Origin: an uncultured Oscillospiraceae bacterium
GTDB lineage: Bacteria > Bacillota > Clostridia > Oscillospirales > Oscillospiraceae
Direction: 5' to 3'
Assembly (NCBI GenBank): GCA_934646005.1
Contig: CAKUED010000012.1
Coordinates: forward strand, 33,855-97,854
DNA length: 64,000 nucleotides
Position 1 is the stretch's first letter, and every line of letters begins with the position of its first letter. Made by a program: the position numbers and the translations under genes. Below the pieces are notes generated by a model that was not told where the DNA came from, did not search any database, and worked only from the letters and a program-made list of their open reading frames with translations. Shown here in pieces: positions 59,309 through 64,000 of this stretch.

Positions 59309-60709
59309 TCAAAGCTGCATGCATTCGATATTCAGCATATCAGCCAGCATCTTCCAGCGGCGGGAGATGTCGCCGAGATTGATGACCTCGTGATGCGTTC
59401 CGCCATTGCGGATCCAATTCTCCACGCATTTTGCCGGACCGCAGTCCGGACGCCAGAAGAAATAGGGCATTTCGTTGTTTTTCATCTGGTTGTCAGGCAG
59501 CATATCGCCGTTGCAGACCAGAAGCCGGAAGCGGTCGCCGCAGACAGGTGCAAGGCTGGTCAGCGTCGCGCGTCCGACGCACGGTGTGAAGCGCGGCGTC
59601 GGCGGATTGGCAAGCCCGCCCTCGCCGAGATAGCGGTCGATGATCTGCGGCGGAACGTCCGTACGATGTGTTGACCAGTTTCCTTCGCCTGCGTGGCAGA
59701 AGATAATGGCGTTGCGCCCAAAGTCCATGGAGTACATCTCGGTAAAGTTGCCGTCGTCATCGCCGATGCAATGCGCCGCGGCGACCATCGCCGCGCAGAG
59801 GCTGTCGCCCTCCGCCGCGTAGCCGTAGCCATCCGCCATCAGGTGTGATGCCGCCAGCAGCGGGAGCTGCTTGAAGCGCCCATCCTCGGCAAAAATGTCA
59901 AACTGCGCGGTGAATGCGTCCAGACCATGGGCATCCAGGTACTTTTTGAAGCCAAAGTACATTTTAATGGCTTCGTAGTGGCTTTCGTAGGAGAGCTTCG
60001 GGTCGATCACAAAGTGCTCACGATCCCATGCGATCCGCGCGTCGATCTCTTCCTTCGTCGTCTCGTTCATGAACTGCACGACGCTGCCGATGCAGTCATA
60101 GCGGTATTCAGGACCGATCTTTTTGAGGATCGACATATCGTCCGCCAGAATGTCGTTCATGCCGGGCATCTTACCGATCACGCCGACCTTCATCCGCCGC
60201 AGGAACGTCCAGGTCTGCGCTGCCTTGGCGAAGTCCTGTACAAACGCCTTGAACTCCGGCTCGTGCCGGTTGCCGGCAAAGAACTGGCATTTGAGTCCCA
60301 TGCGTGTGATGGCACAGGCGTTATCCTGCGCGCCGTGTACGCCCTGATTGACGGTCAGCATCAGCTCATCCCAGTCGTCGCCGACAGTCTGGTCGGGCTG
60401 CACCACAGCAAAGCCGAGCGGCAGATGGTTTTCCTGCAGTGCGCGCACAAGCCACGAGCCCTGCGAATAGGTCAGAAGGATGATGAGCATACCGTCGAGA
60501 TCACGGCTGTTCATGTCGCGCACCTTGGACTCAATATCCGCGCGGTTCATGGCTGCACCGGGGAAATAGATCTCCGCGACGTCTGCGAGGTCACGGACGA
60601 TCTCCCGTGCATACGCCTCCTGACGGGCGGTGATGCCAGGGAAGATCGGTTCATAGCCGTCCGTCATCAGCCCGAGCAGCCCGAGACGCGGCAATCTGCG
60701 TTCTCTCAT
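59309..60709 (-). CDS. L-arabinose isomerase-family protein
   Basis: 466 residues. Sugar isomerase of the AraA/FucI fold. The four metal ligands of AraA can be traced: Glu in AAEGDSLCAA, Glu in FTEMYSMDFG, His in IFCHAGEGNW and His in NGGTHHEVI. N-terminal LLGLMTDGYEPIFPG and the HEPEFKAF segment also fit. The sequence is divergent from E. coli AraA, so the substrate may be another aldose. The ATG overlaps the kinase stop (ATGA), showing coupled translation. Confidence 0.85.
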   Translation of the reverse strand: MRERRLPRLGLLGLMTDGYEPIFPGITARQEAYAREIVRDLADVAEIYFPGAAMNRADIESKVRDMNSRDLDGMLIILLTYSQGSWLVRALQENHLPLGFAVVQPDQTVGDDWDELMLTVNQGVHGAQDNACAITRMGLKCQFFAGNRHEPEFKAFVQDFAKAAQTWTFLRRMKVGVIGKMPGMNDILADDMSILKKIGPEYRYDCIGSVVQFMNETTKEEIDARIAWDREHFVIDPKLSYESHYEAIKMYFGFKKYLDAHGLDAFTAQFDIFAEDGRFKQLPLLAASHLMADGYGYAAEGDSLCAAMVAAAHCIGDDDGNFTEMYSMDFGRNAIIFCHAGEGNWSTHRTDVPPQIIDRYLGEGGLANPPTPRFTPCVGRATLTSLAPVCGDRFRLLVCNGDMLPDNQMKNNEMPYFFWRPDCGPAKCVENWIRNGGTHHEVINLGDISRRWKMLADMLNIECMQL

Positions 60710-62220
60710 ATTGATTTCGTTCCTTTCTGAAATAAAATTTCACTACACTGGAATACCTGTTGATAGCGCCGGTAGAACGGTTCGTATGCCGCATGGACCT
60801 GCGCGTTCGGACGAACGATCTGCGCGATCCTGTTGCAGCGCTGCGCTTCGGTGATCGTCTCCTGATCGCCCATCTGCACGGCAGCGAGCATCGCCGCACC
60901 CATGCTGCCGCATTCATTCTGCTCCATCAGCGCCAGCTCCGTGCCGGTGATGTCAGCGATCATCTGATTCCAGAACGCATTTTTAGAGCCGCCGCCGAAG
61001 AAATGTACCCGTTTGGCGTCCACGCCGAGCGAACGCAGCAGTTCGAGGTTTTCACGAAGCATGAAACCGATGCTCTCCAATACGGCGCGCACAAGCTCCG
61101 CCTTGCCGGTGCTCAGCGTCAGCCCGAAGAAAACGCCTGACGCCTCCGGCAGGAGCTTGGGCTGAAGGCTGCCGGAAAAGTACGGTAAAAGCGTCAGCCC
61201 GCCCGCACCGGCAGGTGCAGTCGCAGCAAGCGCGCATAGGGTATCGTAAATATTCTGGTTTTCTTCCGCACATTTGCGTGACTCTGCGGCAAAAACCGTA
61301 TCTTTGAGCCACTTAAAGACGATGCCTGCCGCTGGGCAGAACGGCAGCAGCACGCGCTGCTGCGGCATATAGCCGCGATAAACGATCATCGGCGGCTGCG
61401 GAAGCGCGGGCGCATCATAGCCGCAGGTCATGACCATGGCAGTGCCGATCGTCGCGGTCAGGATTCCCGGCTGTAAACCTCCGCCGCCAATTGCCGCAGC
61501 GATCTGGTCCATCGCGCCCATCACAACGCGGACGTTTTCGCGCAGCCCCAGAGCCTGTGCCGCTTCCTGACGCAGTGCCCCTGCGCACTCACCGCAGGCA
61601 AGAAGCTGCGGCAGTTTCGCCTCGTCCAGTGAGAGCGCGCGCAAAAGCTCCGTCATATACCCGCCAGTCTGCAGACTATACCAGCCTGTAGAGGTTTGCA
61701 GGGAAGGCTCGGTCACAAACCGCCCTGTCAGGCGCATGACCAGATAGTCCTCCAACAGCAAAAAACGATGCGCACGCCGGTAGATCTCCGGCTGCTGCTC
61801 ACGAAACCAGAGCAGCTTACTCAGCGGCAGTGCGCCGCCGAGGTCCGTTACGCCGGTCTGTTCATAAAGAGCTTCGGGGGAAATGACAGCGGCAATCTCT
61901 TCTGCCTGCTCGCTTGCGCGGCTGTCAAGCCAGACCACAGCGTTACTCAGCGCGTTGCCCTGCGCATCGACAGGGATCATCGTTTCACCCTGTGTGGTAA
62001 TGCAGATGGCAGCGACCTGTTCCAGCGAGGCTTTCGCTTTCAGATGCGCCACCGCGCGGCACATCGCGTCCCAGTAGTCCTCACTGTTCATCTCGATCCG
62101 GCCGCCATCCGTGATCAGGTCGTACTCTTCAATGCACTGCGCGAGCATTTTGAGCTCCGCGTCGATCAGGCAGGCTTTGATGGAGGTCGTGCCGTAATCA
62201 AAGGTCAGATAGTGATTCAT
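60706..62220 (-). CDS. FGGY-family carbohydrate kinase (xylulokinase-like)
   Basis: 504 residues from ATG 62220 (GGAGG 6 bases upstream). Domain I phosphate motif FDYGTTSIKA, ICITTQGETM, AVVWLDSRA; domain II ATIGTAMVM and the FGGY signature region VHFFGGGSKNAFWNQMIADI. Phosphorylates the ketose made by the adjacent isomerase. Closest in feel to xylulose or ribulose kinases; the exact sugar cannot be told. First gene of the kinase-isomerase pair, with a strong promoter. Confidence 0.88.
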   Translation of the reverse strand: MNHYLTFDYGTTSIKACLIDAELKMLAQCIEEYDLITDGGRIEMNSEDYWDAMCRAVAHLKAKASLEQVAAICITTQGETMIPVDAQGNALSNAVVWLDSRASEQAEEIAAVISPEALYEQTGVTDLGGALPLSKLLWFREQQPEIYRRAHRFLLLEDYLVMRLTGRFVTEPSLQTSTGWYSLQTGGYMTELLRALSLDEAKLPQLLACGECAGALRQEAAQALGLRENVRVVMGAMDQIAAAIGGGGLQPGILTATIGTAMVMTCGYDAPALPQPPMIVYRGYMPQQRVLLPFCPAAGIVFKWLKDTVFAAESRKCAEENQNIYDTLCALAATAPAGAGGLTLLPYFSGSLQPKLLPEASGVFFGLTLSTGKAELVRAVLESIGFMLRENLELLRSLGVDAKRVHFFGGGSKNAFWNQMIADITGTELALMEQNECGSMGAAMLAAVQMGDQETITEAQRCNRIAQIVRPNAQVHAAYEPFYRRYQQVFQCSEILFQKGTKSI

Positions 62221-62251
62221 GTTGAGCCTCCATTTCCTGTATGCTAGCCTC

Positions 62252-62280
62252 ATTCTAAGAGGGATTCCGTGAAAAGTCAA
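62252..62280 (-). promoter_or_regulatory. promoter of kinase-isomerase pair
   Basis: Minus-strand TTGACT, 17 bases, TAGAAT. Two direct copies of TATATGT (62290-62306) lie 10 bp upstream of the -35. Confidence 0.75.
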
Positions 62281-62289
62281 TAACTTATC

Positions 62290-62306
62290 TATATGTTTGT
62301 ATATGT
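62290..62306. promoter_or_regulatory. operator candidate (TATATGTttGTATATGT)
   Basis: Direct repeat of TATATGT in the divergent region between the kinase and the mutarotase-like gene. Confidence 0.45.
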
Positions 62307-62450
62307 AACCAGAAATCATGAGCACGATTTGGTAAAATCGCCTATATGCACGCGCAAGCCTTTTTACTATAATAATTATGTCAATATGCCCTGTTTTGAT
62401 AGGATATATCTAATTTTCTTATCCGCGATGCAAAAAAGGAAAACCCGGCA

Positions 62451-62479
62451 TTGACAAAAGCTGTGATCCATGGCATAAT
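62451..62479 (+). promoter_or_regulatory. promoter of DUF4432 gene
   Basis: TTGACA, 17 bases, CATAAT, 40 bp before ATG 62519. Confidence 0.72.
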
Positions 62480-62482
62480 GCA

Positions 62483-62506
62483 ACATATACATATAACTGT
62501 ATATGT
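62483..62506. promoter_or_regulatory. palindromic operator ACATATAC-N8-GTATATGT
   Basis: Perfect 8-bp arms around an 8-bp centre, placed between the -10 and the ribosome site of the DUF4432 gene; a position for repression, most likely by the AraR-like protein. Confidence 0.6.
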
Positions 62507-62518
62507 CAGGAGGCTATC

Positions 62519-63529
62519 ATGCAGTATCAAAAGCAAAAGCTGTACACCGGCAATCCGCGCCAGTTGTTTTCAGTTCGGGAGTCCCGCCTGCTCGGCGGAA
62601 AGATGGATGGTGTGCGCGTTGCCGATATTCACAACGGCGGCAATCTGGAGGTGTGCGTGGCGGTGGACCGCTGCATGGACATTCCAGAGATCCGCTATCG
62701 CGGGCGCGTGCTCAACTACATTACTCCGAATGGGATCGTGCACCCGTCCTATTATAACTGCTTTGGTGAAGGCTGGAGCGAGGCGTTCGCGGGCGGCCTG
62801 CTGTACACCTGCGGGCTGAGCAACACCGGGCTGCGGGAAGATACGGACTGGCTGACGCAGAAGGAGCACGGGTGCATCGCCAACACACCGGCGGAGCAGT
62901 TTGCCGTGCGCATCACGGAATCTGACGACGGACCTGCTGCGGAACTCTCCGGCGTTATGCACGAGGGGATGCTGGCGGGCATTCGCCTCAAGATGGTGCG
63001 GACGATCCGCGTGAGCTACCTGCGCGATGAAATTGAAGTGGCAGATACGGTCAGCAACGAGGGCTTCCGTACCGCGCCGCATATGATCCTGTATCACTGC
63101 AACTTGGGCTACCCTCTTTTGCAGCCGGATTCCGCCTTTTTGATCCCGAACCGCGGCGTCCGCGCACGCACGCCGTTTGCCGAGACGCATCTGCCGGAAC
63201 TGAACACGATCCTCCCGCCGCAGGATGAGCTGGAGGAAATGTGCTATTATTACACGCCTGCACCCGATGAAAGCGGCTGGGAGCAGGTTCGCTTGGAAAA
63301 CCGGCGTGAGCATATCGGGCTGACGCTCTCGTTTGACACCGCCACGCTGCCGCATTTTGTGCAGTGGAAGAATTTCGTCAAGGGCGAGTATGTGATGGGC
63401 TTGGAGCCTGCCAACTGTACCATCGACGGCCGCAGCGACGCACTTGCACGCGGACAGATGCAGTTCTTAGAACCGGGGCAGAGCGTGACCTATCGCTTGA
63501 AATTCCATTTTGACGACACAAAGGGGTGA
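62519..63529 (+). CDS. DUF4432 aldose 1-epimerase-like protein
   Basis: 336 residues with galactose-mutarotase fold. Typical DUF4432 features: QLFSVRESRLLGGKMDGVRV, VAVDRCMDIPEIRYRG, ILYHCNLGYPLL with the catalytic-type His, and GLEPANCTIDGR. AGGAGG lies 7 bases before ATG. Family members occur beside pentose and hexose catabolic genes and probably equilibrate anomers. Starts a plus-strand operon that continues with a triosephosphate-isomerase-like gene. Confidence 0.88.
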   Translation: MQYQKQKLYTGNPRQLFSVRESRLLGGKMDGVRVADIHNGGNLEVCVAVDRCMDIPEIRYRGRVLNYITPNGIVHPSYYNCFGEGWSEAFAGGLLYTCGLSNTGLREDTDWLTQKEHGCIANTPAEQFAVRITESDDGPAAELSGVMHEGMLAGIRLKMVRTIRVSYLRDEIEVADTVSNEGFRTAPHMILYHCNLGYPLLQPDSAFLIPNRGVRARTPFAETHLPELNTILPPQDELEEMCYYYTPAPDESGWEQVRLENRREHIGLTLSFDTATLPHFVQWKNFVKGEYVMGLEPANCTIDGRSDALARGQMQFLEPGQSVTYRLKFHFDDTKG

Positions 63530-63535
63530 GAACAG

Positions 63536-63661
63536 ATGGAGGGTTGGCGGGACGGCAAGGTCGGCTTTGAGGCATATTGCAGCCAGATTCAGATCCGCAA
63601 ATTCAGCGTAAAACGGCTGTCCTATACCGAAACGAGTCCAAAATACATACCTGAGTTTTAA
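63536..63661 (+). CDS. short open frame, possibly a gene remnant
   Basis: 41 codons from ATG 63536 to TAA: MEGWRDGKVGFEAYCSQIQI then RKFSVKRLSYTETSPKYIPEF. GKVGFEAYCSQIQIRKFSV resembles the last strand of concanavalin-like sugar-binding domains found at the C-terminus of glycosidases. It has no good ribosome site, since GAACAG precedes it. It may be the tail left after deletion of such a gene, or untranslated. Confidence 0.35.
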   Translation: MEGWRDGKVGFEAYCSQIQIRKFSVKRLSYTETSPKYIPEF

Positions 63662-63674
63662 GGAGGGCGTTAAT

Positions 63675-64000
63675 ATGAAACCAGTCATTCGCACCCCGTA
63701 TTTTGAGATTGGAACGAAAAACTATGTGTACGGCGACAAGCTCCTGGAGTACGCCAGGGCGGCGGACGCGGCAGCGGAGAAGTACGACATTGACGTGCTG
63801 TTCATCTGCCCGGCGCTGGAGGTCCGCCGCGTGGCGGAAAACACGAAGCACCTGTTCGTGCTGGCGACGTATATGGACACGCTCCGCCCCGGCAGAGGGT
63901 GCGCGGATATCCTGCCGGAGGGGCTGAAGGCCGCCGGTGCGGTCGGCGTGATGATCAACCACTGCGAAAAGCCCATGAGCCTGCCGCAGATGAAAAAGAC
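63675..64000 (+). CDS. triosephosphate isomerase-like sugar-phosphate isomerase, partial (3' end off window)
   Basis: The first 108 residues of a TIM-barrel protein. AGGAGGG lies 8 bases before ATG. PVIRTPYFEIGTKNYVYGDK, VRRVAENTKHLFVLATYMD, and GLKAAGAVGVMINHCEKPMS fit the TpiA-like branch often found in pentose or tetrose operons (for example the erythrulose-phosphate isomerase group), where INHCEKP corresponds to the ..NHSERR.. catalytic-His segment of TpiA. It is probably not the glycolytic enzyme. Same operon as the DUF4432 gene. Confidence 0.8.
   Translation, partial: MKPVIRTPYFEIGTKNYVYGDKLLEYARAADAAAEKYDIDVLFICPALEVRRVAENTKHLFVLATYMDTLRPGRGCADILPEGLKAAGAVGVMINHCEKPMSLPQMKK

Overview
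The window looks like the chromosome of an anaerobic, fairly high-GC gut Firmicute (Oscillospiraceae/Ruminococcaceae-like Clostridia). This rests on glycyl radical enzymes with their radical-SAM activases, GGAGG ribosome sites with many GTG/TTG starts, several ABC sugar importers, SLH-anchored surface protein, pseudouridine catabolism genes and conjugative-element debris. No rRNA, CRISPR array or intact transposase was seen.

Region 1 (1-21023) is dominated by two glycyl radical enzyme (GRE) loci. Left: an RbsABC-type sugar importer with a ROK kinase and an AroE-like dehydrogenase, divergent from GRE1 (6448-8862), which resembles E. coli YbiW. After it come a lactonase, a DeoR regulator, an MFS transporter, an AraC regulator, a short activase, a Gfo/Idh/MocA oxidoreductase and a D-lyxose isomerase. 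Right: a coupled operon GRE2 (PflD-like) - activase - large ROK-like kinase (21023-16001), divergent from a second AraC regulator. Both GREs sit beside a ROK-type kinase, which suggests import, phosphorylation, then radical C-O cleavage of a sugar phosphate, comparable to the anhydrohexitol-phosphate pathway known for YbiW/PflD. Similar CGAA-YGAAA boxes lie at the GRE1, ROK, activase-1 and DeoR promoters.

Region 2 (21192-26645) is an operon AraC - PfkB kinase - 6-phosphogluconate dehydrogenase - HAD phosphatase - LarA-family racemase, probably for aldonate use. Region 3 (26646-27570) is a scar: a tRNA-Ala 3' fragment and gene fragments. Region 4 (27571-42411) is a long minus-strand envelope cluster: five lipoproteins, TPM (YdjH-like), zinc-ribbon membrane protein (YdjG-like), SPFH protein (YdjI-like), DUF4428, small membrane protein and an orphan receiver with Glu at the phospho-site. 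It is divergent from a 7TM sensor, a soluble histidine kinase and a NarL-type response regulator.

Region 5 (42412-50094) holds another scar with a 5'-truncated dicarboxylate symporter, psuK-psuG, an array of five alternating palindromes with an 80-bp period, and an SLH-domain surface protein. Region 6 (50209-52997) is tRNA-Gly(CCC) followed by a collapsed conjugative element in which an antirestriction gene has been fused in frame to the C-terminal half of a VirD4-type coupling protein. Region 7 (53106-64000) is a second sugar locus: a ChvE/MmsAB-type importer, a GntR/LacI-type regulator, an arabinose-isomerase-family enzyme, an FGGY kinase, mutarotase-like proteins and a TIM-like isomerase running off the right edge, with GTATATGT-type operators at three promoters.

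Start codons were revised where a ribosome site clearly favoured an internal codon. Promoter and hairpin positions were read by eye and may be off by a base.
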